From NCBI GenBank assembly GCA_035297265.1, contig DATGZH010000009.1:26864-90863 (forward strand): a stretch of DNA of 64,000 nt, given 5' to 3'. The notes beneath the pieces were generated by a model. The model searched no databases and was not told the DNA's origin. It saw only the letters and a list, made by a program, of their open reading frames with translations. This DNA comes from DATGZH01 sp035297265 (lineage in GTDB: Bacteria > Actinomycetota > Acidimicrobiia > Acidimicrobiales > RAAP-2). Below, in pieces: positions 33,556 to 41,628 of this stretch; the stretch's first letter is position 1, and every line of letters starts with the position of its first letter. The position numbers and the translations under genes are program-made.

Positions 33556-34182
33556 ATGACGCCGGAGCGGGGACCGGGGTACGTGAGCGAACGACCGACG
33601 ACCGAGATCGAGGGCTGCCGGCGATCCCACGCCCGGCTGCTCAGCCGCTTGGCCGGGTTGGACGACGCCACGGCCCGCCAGCCGAGCCTGCTGCCGGGGT
33701 GGAGCGTGGGCCACGTGCTCACCCACCTGGCCCGCAACGGCGACAGTGTGGTGCGGCGCCTCGAGGGGGCGGCCCGGGGCGAGGTGGTCGACCAGTACGT
33801 GGGCGGTCCGGCCGGTCGGGCGGCGGAGATCGAGGCGGGTGCGGGTCGGCCGGCCGGCGAGCTGGTAGAGGACGTGGCCACGAGCGCGGCGCGACTCGAC
33901 CAGGTGGCCGGGGCTTTCCCCGACGACGCCTGGGGGCGGTTGACGAGGGACGTGAGCGGTGAGGAACGGCCGGCCGCCACCACCCTCTTCTCGCGCTGGC
34001 GTGAGGTGGAGGTGCACCACGCCGACCTCGGCCTGGGCTACACGCCGGCCGACTGGCCGCCCGAGCTGGTCGTCCGCTGGCTGCCGAGGGAGTTGGCGGT
34101 CCTCGGCGAGCGGGCCGATCCGACCGAGCTCTTGGTGTGGGTGCTCGGGCGGGGTCCGGCGCCGACCCTCGGCCCCTGGTGA
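33556..34182 (+). CDS. Maleylpyruvate isomerase N-terminal domain protein (mycothiol-dependent, DinB-like)
   Basis: 208 residues from ATG 33556; GTG 33583 (VSERPTTEIEG) is about as likely. The DinB/MDMPI four-helix bundle is marked by LLPGWSVGHVLTHLARNGDSV, where the His of GHVLTHLARN is a metal ligand, and by FSRWREVEVHHADLGLGYTP, which supplies further His/Glu ligands. Founding members use mycothiol to isomerise maleylpyruvate; many homologues are mycothiol S-transferases of unknown target. It is divergent from the MFS gene (44 bases). Confidence 0.85.
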   Translation: MTPERGPGYVSERPTTEIEGCRRSHARLLSRLAGLDDATARQPSLLPGWSVGHVLTHLARNGDSVVRRLEGAARGEVVDQYVGGPAGRAAEIEAGAGRPAGELVEDVATSAARLDQVAGAFPDDAWGRLTRDVSGEERPAATTLFSRWREVEVHHADLGLGYTPADWPPELVVRWLPRELAVLGERADPTELLVWVLGRGPAPTLGPW

Positions 34183-34201
34183 AGGTGGCGTGGCGCGGGG
34201 C

Positions 34202-35242
34202 TCAGCCCCGACGGTGATCGCCGCTGGCCGCCGAGGTGTCGTTCCCGCCCGCGTCACCCGACCGGGTCGCCTCGGGCGCTTCGCCGTCGACCACGACCTC
34301 GCGGTGCTGAGGCCCGACACCGGATCGAGTCGGGACCGGCGCGGGCGGTGGCGCGGTCTCGAAACGCTCGGCCGCCTCGCCCTGCACGAGCTGGCTCCGG
34401 CTCAACAAGACGACGCTCGCCACGAGGACGAGGAGGGCGAGGGCTTCGCCGACGACGTCCCTCGGGCTGTGTCGGAGGTTCTCTTGGAACAAGAAGACGC
34501 CGAGGAAGCTCGCCACGAGGGGGTCGACGATCGTGAGCCCCGGCTGGGAGGCGGCGAGCGGACCGGCCTGGAAGGCGTTGGACGTGAGGAAAAAGGCCAG
34601 GGCCCCGGCGCCGAGCAGCACGTACGGCGACCAGTTGGTGAAGATCCCGTAGGCGCCGCCCGACAGGTGGCCGCTCAGCTCCTTGATCACCGCGGCCACG
34701 AGGCCCCACGCGGTCCCGGCCGCTACCGCCAGGAGGGCGGCCTGACGCGGCGGTGACGCGGGGACGCCCGGTCGACGCGGCACCCGGGCGAGGACGCAGA
34801 AGAGGGCCACCGTGCCGGCGGCGCCGAGGGCCGCCATCTCCCACAGGGAGTGCGGGGCGTGGTGCGACCCACCGGTCGGGTAGGCGATGGCGAGGAAGAC
34901 GGCCAGGCCGGCGGCCATGCCGAAGGCGGCCACCCAGTCGCGTCGGCGCACCCGGCCGGGGCTGCGGACGGCCAGGAAGCCGAAGACGAAGAGGAGCTCG
35001 GTGGCGATCACCGGCTGGACGAGGCTGAGGCTGCTCACCCGGAGGGCGGCCACCTGGAAGCCGAAGCCGAGGATCATGCAGAGGATCCCGGCGAACCAGA
35101 TGGGCTTCTTCGCCAGGTAGACGAAGAGCCGCCAGCTGAAGGCGAGCTCGCCCGGCGCCGGGGCAGCGGCGAACCGCTGGGTGATCGAAGCGGTCGAGGT
35201 GAAGATGCTCGCGCAAAGGGCGAGGACCAACCCGGTGATCAT
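34202..35242 (-). CDS. DMT-superfamily (EamA-like) transporter
   Basis: 346 residues. Nine to ten hydrophobic helices in two EamA-like repeats (ITGLVLALCASIFTSTASIT..., then AALLAVAAGTAWGLVAAVIKE...), with typical LVQPVIATELLFVFGF and QPGLTIVDPLVASFLGVFLF segments. The last 65 residues are a hydrophilic tail rich in Pro, Gly and Asp. The substrate of this actinobacterial DMT group is unknown. ATG at 35242. It converges with the isomerase gene, 19 bases apart. Confidence 0.87.
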   Translation of the reverse strand: MITGLVLALCASIFTSTASITQRFAAAPAPGELAFSWRLFVYLAKKPIWFAGILCMILGFGFQVAALRVSSLSLVQPVIATELLFVFGFLAVRSPGRVRRRDWVAAFGMAAGLAVFLAIAYPTGGSHHAPHSLWEMAALGAAGTVALFCVLARVPRRPGVPASPPRQAALLAVAAGTAWGLVAAVIKELSGHLSGGAYGIFTNWSPYVLLGAGALAFFLTSNAFQAGPLAASQPGLTIVDPLVASFLGVFLFQENLRHSPRDVVGEALALLVLVASVVLLSRSQLVQGEAAERFETAPPPAPVPTRSGVGPQHREVVVDGEAPEATRSGDAGGNDTSAASGDHRRG

Positions 35243-35383
35243 CGGCTCTTCGGTCTCACGTGCTCGGCGTCGTTCTTCCGTGGATGCAGCCCGCCGTCCC
35301 CAGGGTCGTACCTACCCGCCACAACCAACCGTGTCAACACTCGAACGCTTGATCGATTCCCGGGCCCGGCGCTTCCTCCGTCG

Positions 35384-36157
35384 TCAGCGGCCCGAGAATT
35401 TCGGCGGCCGACGACCGGCCGAGGCCGCCACCCCTTCAGCGAAGTCGGCCGTCGCCGCCAGCTGCTGCTGTTCGACCCGCTCGTGGGCCGTGGCCACCCG
35501 GACCTGGTCGGCCAGGTCGCCGCGCATGGTCCGCCGGATGGCCCGGACGGCGAGCGGCGCCGAGGCGGCAATCTCGCCCGCCAGCTCGAGCGCCGCCTGT
35601 CGCAGGCCCTCGAGCGGGGCCACCCGGTCGCACAGCCCGATGGCGAGGGCCGCCTCGCCGTCGAGCCGGCGCCCGGTGTAGAGCAGCTCGGCCGCCCGCT
35701 GGGGACCGACCACCCGGGGCAGCGTCACCGTGATCCCGAAACCGTGGTGGAGGCCCAGCCGGGCGAAGTTGGCGGCGAAGCGGGCCTCCGGGGCGGCCAC
35801 CCGGAAGTCGGCGGCGAGCGCCACCCCGAGACCACCACCGACGGCCGCCCCCTGCACGGCGGCCACGATCGGGAGCTCGGTCCGGAAGAGCCGGACCGCC
35901 TGCTCGTAGAGGTCGTCGGCCGTCGTGAGCGGGGAGCCGCCGGGCGCGGTGAAGTTGGCCCCGGCGCAGAAGTGCTTCCCCTCCGAGGCGAGGACGACCG
36001 CCCGGGTGTCGCCGGCCGCCAGGTCCTCGAGGGCCTCGGCCAGTGAGCCGACCAGGGCGGCGTCGAAGTAGTTGTCCGGGGGACGGTGGATCTCGACGAG
36101 GGCCACGTGCTCGGCCGCCTCGGTGACGCCCACGTCCCCGAAGCGCCTCTCGGTCAC
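35384..36157 (-). CDS. Enoyl-CoA hydratase/isomerase (crotonase) family protein
   Basis: 257 residues of the crotonase fold. The oxyanion hole is formed by GKHFCAGANF and VQGAAVGGGLGVALAADFRV; LLYTGRRLDGEAALAIGLCD and the C-terminal trimer helices follow. It hydrates or isomerises acyl-CoA double bonds. Its ATG (36157) overlaps the stop of the acyl-CoA dehydrogenase gene by 4 bases, so the two probably act in sequence in one CoA-ester degradation pathway. Confidence 0.9.
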   Translation of the reverse strand: MTERRFGDVGVTEAAEHVALVEIHRPPDNYFDAALVGSLAEALEDLAAGDTRAVVLASEGKHFCAGANFTAPGGSPLTTADDLYEQAVRLFRTELPIVAAVQGAAVGGGLGVALAADFRVAAPEARFAANFARLGLHHGFGITVTLPRVVGPQRAAELLYTGRRLDGEAALAIGLCDRVAPLEGLRQAALELAGEIAASAPLAVRAIRRTMRGDLADQVRVATAHERVEQQQLAATADFAEGVAASAGRRPPKFSGR

Positions 36158-37419
36158 GTCCGGCGCCCCGGAGCGTTCGTCCGCACCTCACAGAACGCGA
36201 CGCCCTCGTCGACGGCGTGCTCCCGGGGCAGGTCGAGGACCCGCTCGGCCAGGATGTTGCGCTGGATCTCGTCGGTGCCCCCGGCGATCGAGTGACCGGG
36301 CACCGAGACGATGATCTCGGGGATGAGACCCCCGAGCGGTCCGTCCTCGCCCGAGAGCATCCCGTGGGCCCCGGCGATCTCGGCGTGGGTCGACGCGCAG
36401 CGCCGGGCGAGGTCCGACGCCGCGAGCTTGCCGAGCGAGCCCTCGGGACCGGGCGGTCGGCCGCCGGCGAGGGCCACCCGGGCCCGCTCCGCGTTCCACC
36501 GGGCCATGCGCTCGTGGGCCACCACGTCGGCCGCGGCGGCGCGCACCACGGGGTCGACGGCCCGACCGCTCGCCTTGGCCTGGGGCACGACGAGGTCGGC
36601 CCGGCCGGCCCGCTGCGGGTACCAGCGGAGCGACCGGGCGAGCTCCTCGGCGTCCTCGGTCGCCTCGGTGGCGGTGCGACCGGGCTTCGGGCGCCGGGCG
36701 CCGATGGCCGGCCCGGCGCCGGCCCCACGCTCGAACGTGAGCGTCGTGCGGGCCACGGTCCACCCCTCGTGCACGTCACCGAGGAGGTGATCGGCGGGCA
36801 CCCGGGCCGCGTCGAGGAAGACCTCGTTGAACGAGGCGTGACCGTTCATCTGGCGGAGCGGCCGTACCTCGACGCCCGGCTGGCCCATGGGCAGGACGAA
36901 GCAGGTGATACCGCGGTGCTTCGGCACGTCCCAGTCGGTGCGGGCGAGGAGCAGCCCGTAGCGGGCGAAGCGAGCGCCGGTCGTCCACACCTTCTGCCCG
37001 CTCACCACCCACTCGTCGCCGTCGCGCTCGGCCCTCGTCGTGAGGCCGGCAAGGTCCGAGCCGTTCCCCGGCTCGCTGAAGAGCTGGCACCACTTGTCCT
37101 CGCCGGTGAGGATCGGCCGCAGGTGGCGTCGCTTCTGCTCGTCGGTGCCGTGGACGAGGATCGTCGGGGCGACGAGCCAGGCGCCGGCCCCCGTCGTCGA
37201 CGGCCCGACCGCGCCCACCCGCTCGAACTCCTCGGCCACCACCCCGGCCACGTCGGCCGGCAGCCCCCGGCCGTACCAGTCGAGGGGCCACGCCGGCGCC
37301 CCCCAACCCGAGTCGGCGAGGAGGCCCCGCCACCCGAGGACCGGTAGCTCGGGGTCGAAATGCTCGGCGAGCCAGGCCGCCACCTCCCGGCGCACGTCCT
37401 CCGGCACGTTCGGGTCCAT
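36154..37419 (-). CDS. Acyl-CoA dehydrogenase family protein
   Basis: 421 residues from ATG 37419 (GGAGG 5 bases upstream); the open frame further upstream is not coding. Landmarks: CQLFSEPGNGSDLAGL (FAD/substrate binding), WVVSGQKVWTTGA, FLDAARVPADHLLG, and the C-terminal SIAGGTDEIQRNILAERVL. The enzyme uses FAD to introduce an alpha,beta double bond into an acyl-CoA. The EPGNGSDLAGL form is common in large actinobacterial dehydrogenases for branched, sterol or aromatic acids. Translationally coupled to the hydratase. Confidence 0.92.
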   Translation of the reverse strand: MDPNVPEDVRREVAAWLAEHFDPELPVLGWRGLLADSGWGAPAWPLDWYGRGLPADVAGVVAEEFERVGAVGPSTTGAGAWLVAPTILVHGTDEQKRRHLRPILTGEDKWCQLFSEPGNGSDLAGLTTRAERDGDEWVVSGQKVWTTGARFARYGLLLARTDWDVPKHRGITCFVLPMGQPGVEVRPLRQMNGHASFNEVFLDAARVPADHLLGDVHEGWTVARTTLTFERGAGAGPAIGARRPKPGRTATEATEDAEELARSLRWYPQRAGRADLVVPQAKASGRAVDPVVRAAAADVVAHERMARWNAERARVALAGGRPPGPEGSLGKLAASDLARRCASTHAEIAGAHGMLSGEDGPLGGLIPEIIVSVPGHSIAGGTDEIQRNILAERVLDLPREHAVDEGVAFCEVRTNAPGRRT

Positions 37420-37612
37420 CGTCGCCTCCGTCCAGGGCACCGGGTCGTCCGTGAGCGTACCGACTGGCGCTGGCCGTCGGCCGGTGCCGATCGACGTCGC
37501 TCGGGCCAGCGCTACGAGGTCGGCGCGAGGCCGCGACCGAGCTCTCCGACTGGACAGCATCGGGAGGCGGCGTGTACATCGGACAGAAGATCTCGTGTTC
37601 GGAGGTGACGCC

Positions 37613-38533
37613 ATGGCACCCGCTTGGCCGACGCTCGCCTACGAGGAGTGGCACGCCACCTGTGACACCCTCCACGCCCACACCCAGGTGCTCGGCAAGC
37701 TCTCGGTGGTGCTGGCCCCGCCGGAGCCCCAGCTCCAGCACGCCGCGCTCCGCCTCACCGCCCGAGGGTGGGACACGGCACCGCTGCCCGCACCCGACGG
37801 CTCCGGTTCGCTCGTGGTCGCTCTGGACCTGCACGACCACGTCGTGGTGGCCGAGCACAGCGACGGCCGCAGGCACCGGGTCCCGCTCACACCCGACCGC
37901 CCGGTGGGCGACGTGACCCGCGAGCTCCTGGCGGCCGTCGACCAGCTCGTCGGACCCGTCCACATCGACCCGCGGCCCCAGGAGGTCCCGTGGAGCGCGC
38001 CCCTCGACGAGGACCGCGAGCACGCCACCTACGACCCGGCCAGCGTGGCGACCTACTTCGCCATGGCGACCCAGGCGGCCCTCGTCCTGGCCGCGGTGCG
38101 CGCCCCCTACCGAGGCCGCTCGACGCCGGTCAACGCCTGGTGGGGGACGTTCGACCTCGCGGTGAGCCTCTTCTCCGGCAAGCCCAATGACCCGCACACC
38201 GACGACTACATCATGCGCAACGCCGGTGACGCCCAACAGATCGAGGTGGGCTGGTGGCCCGGTGACGGTCGCTACCCCCGGCCGGCCTTCTACGCCTTCG
38301 CGATGCCCCCTCCCGAGGGGTTCGAGACGGCCAAGCTCTCACCTCCGGCGGCCCACTGGGACTCGGACCTGGGTGAGTACATCTTGGACTGGGACGACGT
38401 CCGCACCGCAGCCGATCCCCACCGCGCCGCGCTCGACTTCGGTCTCACGGCGATCCACCACGCCTGCATCGTCTGTGGCTGGGACCCCGCGCTCGCCGCC
38501 AGCGCCGAGGGCGTCCCACCACCGGTGTCCTGA
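37613..38533 (+). CDS. DUF5996 family protein
   Basis: 306 residues from ATG 37613, with GGAGGTG at good spacing. The family is recognised from WPTLAYEEWHATCDTLHAHTQ near the N-terminus, NAWWGTFDLAVSLFSG in the middle and AFYAFAMPPPEGF plus EYILDWDDVR near the end. No function is known. The many Trp, His and Asp residues suggest a ligand-binding or metal site. It is divergent from the acyl-CoA dehydrogenase (about 190 bases between starts). Confidence 0.85.
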   Translation: MAPAWPTLAYEEWHATCDTLHAHTQVLGKLSVVLAPPEPQLQHAALRLTARGWDTAPLPAPDGSGSLVVALDLHDHVVVAEHSDGRRHRVPLTPDRPVGDVTRELLAAVDQLVGPVHIDPRPQEVPWSAPLDEDREHATYDPASVATYFAMATQAALVLAAVRAPYRGRSTPVNAWWGTFDLAVSLFSGKPNDPHTDDYIMRNAGDAQQIEVGWWPGDGRYPRPAFYAFAMPPPEGFETAKLSPPAAHWDSDLGEYILDWDDVRTAADPHRAALDFGLTAIHHACIVCGWDPALAASAEGVPPPVS

Positions 38534-38562
38534 CGGTCCGGGCCGGGACCGACAGCTCGGCC

Positions 38563-38988
38563 CTACCTGACCATCACGACGTCGGCGCCGAGACGGCGGT
38601 AGGTGATCTCGGCTCGGGCGTCCCGGCTGGCCAACAGGGCGTGGTGGTCCAGCGCGGTGAGGGCGACCCACGCGTCGTAGGCAGCCCCGCCGACGACCCC
38701 GGAAGCCGCGAAGAGCTCGGGCGCCCGTCGCCAGGTGGCCGGCCGTGGGGCCAGCGGCGCCGAGAAGTTCGACGCCAAGAGGCGGGTGGCGTCAGCCGGC
38801 GACACCCTGGCCGCGCCGGGCAACCGGGTGAGAACGGCGTACGTCTCGATCCAGGCGTGACCGCACAACGAGAGCTCCCGCCCAGCGCGCCACTCGGTCG
38901 CCGTCACGTGGGCTTCGTGGTTCCGCAGCACGAGCGGCACCGCCAGGCTCGTGTCGGCCGCGAGGACCCGCCTAGCGCCGGCCGGCAT
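38563..38988 (-). CDS. PIN-domain toxin (VapC family ribonuclease)
   Basis: 141 residues from ATG 38988. The four acidic metal ligands of PIN nucleases are present: Asp12 (LAADTSLAV), Glu48 (HAWIETYAVLTR), Asp105 (AAYDAWVAL) and Asp123 (ASRDARAE). VapC toxins cut tRNA or rRNA when their antitoxin is degraded. Its start overlaps the upstream AbrB-type gene by 17 bases, the expected order antitoxin then toxin. Confidence 0.88.
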   Translation of the reverse strand: MPAGARRVLAADTSLAVPLVLRNHEAHVTATEWRAGRELSLCGHAWIETYAVLTRLPGAARVSPADATRLLASNFSAPLAPRPATWRRAPELFAASGVVGGAAYDAWVALTALDHHALLASRDARAEITYRRLGADVVMVR

Positions 38989-39208
38989 CGAGTAGAGCGA
39001 AGACGTCCTCGTCGGTGACGGAACGGTCGCTGTCCGCCACCAGCCGACCGTTCTCCTCCACGAGACGGGCGGACCGGCCCCGGGGCACCAGCATGAGCCC
39101 GCTCCCGTAGACGGACACGTCCACGACCGTGCCCGGTGCCAGCCCGAGGGCCTCCCGCAGCGCCTTTGGTACGACGATCCGACCGGCCGCGTCGATGGTC
39201 GTCTCCAT
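38972..39208 (-). CDS. AbrB/MazE-type antitoxin (VapB-like)
   Basis: 78 residues. The swapped-hairpin AbrB DNA-binding fold is visible in TTIDAAGRIVVPKALREALG followed by LAPGTVVDVSVYGSGLMLVP. The C-terminal 30 residues (LVADSDRSVTDEDVFALLDAG) would wrap and block the toxin. The dimer normally represses its own operon; the promoter must lie in the 20 bases before ATG 39208 or within the start of the divergent CoA-transferase gene. Confidence 0.9.
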   Translation of the reverse strand: METTIDAAGRIVVPKALREALGLAPGTVVDVSVYGSGLMLVPRGRSARLVEENGRLVADSDRSVTDEDVFALLDAGRR

Positions 39209-39228
39209 GGCACTAGTCTACCATCACA

Positions 39229-40464
39229 ATGGCATCTGAGTACCATGAGCCGGTGGTGGCCACGGGCCCACTCACTGGCGTCCGGGTGGTGGAGTTCGCC
39301 CAGGTGCTCATGGGCCCCTATGCCGGCCAGCTCCTGGGCGACCTCGGGGCCGACGTGGTGAAGGTGGAGGACCGGGCGGGCGACGGCAGCCGGGTCCTGG
39401 GCGGCGGAGCGCACCCGCACCTCTCGGGTGTCGGGCTCAACCTGCACCGGAACAAGCGGTCCATCGCCCTCGACGCCAAGCCGGACGCCGGCCGCGAGGT
39501 CCTGCTCCGCCTCCTCGAGCGGAGCGACGTGTTCATCACGAACTTCCGCCCGGAGGCCCTCGAGCGGCTACGCCTCACCTATGACGACGTGGCGGCGGCC
39601 TGTCCCCATCTCGTCTACTGCGAGGCTCACGGGTTCCGCTCGGACTCGGCCGACCGTGACCTCCCGACCTACGACGACATCATCCAAGCCTACACCGGTC
39701 TCCCCTCGCTCAACGCGGCAATGGGGCTCGGCACCTCGTTCCTGCCGATGGTGCTCGCCGACAAGGTCTCGGGGATGACGATCGCCTCCGCCGTCCTCGC
39801 CGGCCTCTACCACCGGGCGCTCACCGGCGAAGGGCAGCGCATCGAGGTGCCGATGTTCGACACGGTCCTCGCCTTCGCCCTCACCGAGCACCTCGCCCGG
39901 GCCGCGGTACCCGGCCAGCCGCCCGGGTACGGGCGGGCCCTCAGCGCCCACCGCGGCCCGCACCGGACCCGGGACGGTTACGTGGCCGTCATGCCCTACG
40001 TCGACAAGCACTGGCGGGCGCTCTTCGCCGCGGTGGGCTGCGAGGAGAAGCTCGAGCAGCCGTGGTTCAAGGACCTGCGGGCCCGCCTGACGCATCCCGA
40101 CCAGGTGGCGAGCGAGCTGGCCGAGATCCTGGGCGGGCGGACGACGACCGAGTGGTTGGAGCTGTGCGCCGAGATCGGCGTGCCGGCCGCGCCGGTCCCC
40201 GGCCTCGACGAGCTCGTCGAGGACGAGGCCCACCACCGCGGGGTCCTGGTCGAGGCGGAGCACCCGGTCATCGGCCGGTACCGGCACATCCGCCAGCCGG
40301 TCGTCTTCTCGGCCACCCCGAGCGATCCCCGTCGGCCGGCCCCGCTCATCGGGCAGGACGGCGTCGAGGTGCTCACCGAGCTGGGCTACGGCGAGGACGA
40401 GATCGCCGCGCTCCTGTCCGACGGCGTCCTGGCCGTCGACCCGGCCGACCTCGGCCACGCCTAG
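39229..40464 (+). CDS. Class III CoA-transferase (CaiB/BaiF family)
   Basis: 411 residues. Typical features are LTGVRVVEFAQVLMGPYAGQ, LGDLGADVVKVE, LNLHRNKRSIALD, NFRPEALERL, and the catalytic Asp in TYDDIIQAYTGL (about residue 148). The family moves CoA between carboxylic acids through an aspartyl-CoA intermediate. ATG at 39229 lacks a clear ribosome-binding site; TAGTCT at 39214-39219 could be a -10 giving an almost leaderless transcript. Only 20 bases separate it from the divergent antitoxin gene. Confidence 0.92.
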   Translation: MASEYHEPVVATGPLTGVRVVEFAQVLMGPYAGQLLGDLGADVVKVEDRAGDGSRVLGGGAHPHLSGVGLNLHRNKRSIALDAKPDAGREVLLRLLERSDVFITNFRPEALERLRLTYDDVAAACPHLVYCEAHGFRSDSADRDLPTYDDIIQAYTGLPSLNAAMGLGTSFLPMVLADKVSGMTIASAVLAGLYHRALTGEGQRIEVPMFDTVLAFALTEHLARAAVPGQPPGYGRALSAHRGPHRTRDGYVAVMPYVDKHWRALFAAVGCEEKLEQPWFKDLRARLTHPDQVASELAEILGGRTTTEWLELCAEIGVPAAPVPGLDELVEDEAHHRGVLVEAEHPVIGRYRHIRQPVVFSATPSDPRRPAPLIGQDGVEVLTELGYGEDEIAALLSDGVLAVDPADLGHA

Positions 40465-40523
40465 GGGCCGGTGGCGGCCCTCGCCCCCCGTGGCCAAGAT
40501 GGCGGCGACAGAGGGAGGACACC

Positions 40524-41264
40524 ATGACCCACGACATCAAGGCCGAGACCGTCAGGATGAACGGCTACGGCGGCGACGAGATCGAGGCCTACCTCGCCCA
40601 TCCCCTCGACGGCGGTCCGTTCGGTGGTGTGGTCGTCATCCACCACATGCCGGGCTACGACGAGACCACGAAGGAGATCACCCGGCGCTTCGCCGTCAAC
40701 GGCTACAACGCGCTCATGCCCAACCTCTACTGGCGCGAGGCCCCCGGGGCCAGCCCCGACGACGCCGCGGCGACTGCCCGGGCGGCCGGGGGCGTGCCAG
40801 ACGAGCGGCTGGTGGGCGACGTCGACGGCGCCGCCCACTTCCTCCGGGCCATGGGCTCGTCGAACCACAGGATCGGGACCATCGGCTACTGCTCGGGCGG
40901 GCGCCAGTCGTTCCTGGCCGCCTGCTCGCTCAAGCTCGACGCCGCCGTCGACTGCTACGGCGCCTTCGTGGTCGGCGCGCCGCCCGAGGGGGCGCCCCTC
41001 AAGGTGGGGCCCATCCTGCACCTGGCCAAGGACCTGTCCTGCCCGCTGCTCGGACTCTTCGGCGCCGACGACCAGTTCCCGACGACGGCCGAGACGGCCG
41101 AGCTCGAGCAGGCGCTCACCGCGGCGGGGAAAGACTTCGAGTTCCACACCTACGAGGGGGCGGGTCACGCCTTCTTCTCGGTCGACCGGCCGGCCTACCG
41201 GCCCGAGGCCGCGGTCGACGGCTGGGCCAAGATCTTCGACTTCTTCGGCCGCCACCTCACCTGA
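40524..41264 (+). CDS. Dienelactone hydrolase family protein
   Basis: 246 residues from ATG 40524 (AGGGAGG upstream). Alpha/beta hydrolase with Cys nucleophile in GYCSGGRQS, Asp in LFGADDQFP and His in EGAGHAFFS, the Cys-Asp-His triad of dienelactone hydrolases. These open lactone rings in chlorocatechol degradation, but most homologues act on unknown esters. A DUF6295 gene follows 28 bases downstream. Confidence 0.9.
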   Translation: MTHDIKAETVRMNGYGGDEIEAYLAHPLDGGPFGGVVVIHHMPGYDETTKEITRRFAVNGYNALMPNLYWREAPGASPDDAAATARAAGGVPDERLVGDVDGAAHFLRAMGSSNHRIGTIGYCSGGRQSFLAACSLKLDAAVDCYGAFVVGAPPEGAPLKVGPILHLAKDLSCPLLGLFGADDQFPTTAETAELEQALTAAGKDFEFHTYEGAGHAFFSVDRPAYRPEAAVDGWAKIFDFFGRHLT

Positions 41265-41292
41265 GCGCCCGATCACGACAAGGAGCACCGCC

Positions 41293-41583
41293 ATGTGCAC
41301 GTACGACACGACGAAGCTGACCGTGACCGGGAGCGGCAAGGGGGCCACCGGCTGGTTCACGCTCCGCGACGCGCAGATCTACTTCGACCACCCGGTCCAT
41401 GCCCCCTACGACCACAGCCTCAACATCGACCTCTTGAACGCCGAGCTCGGCCCGAGCGCCCGGGTGGCCCTCGAGCTCGACCCGCACTCGGCCCGGGACC
41501 TGGCCGAGTCCATCCTCGCCGCCCTCGACCGGGCGCCAGCGGGGCTCTTCCCCGCGTCCACGGGGACGGCCGCCGCCCGCTGA
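41293..41583 (+). CDS. DUF6295-like small protein
   Basis: 96 residues from ATG 41293 (AGGAG upstream). It begins MCTYDTTKLTVTGSGKGATG and continues with WFTLRDAQIYFDHPVHAPYD and HSLNIDLLNAELGPSARVAL, a pattern I recall as DUF6295, found beside dienelactone hydrolases in actinobacteria. The His and Asp residues could bind a metal. No activity is known. Probably co-transcribed with the hydrolase. Confidence 0.8.
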   Translation: MCTYDTTKLTVTGSGKGATGWFTLRDAQIYFDHPVHAPYDHSLNIDLLNAELGPSARVALELDPHSARDLAESILAALDRAPAGLFPASTGTAAAR

Positions 41584-41628
41584 CGCCGACCCCGCCACCG
41601 GGGGACGCCCGGTGGAAGGATCTGACCG

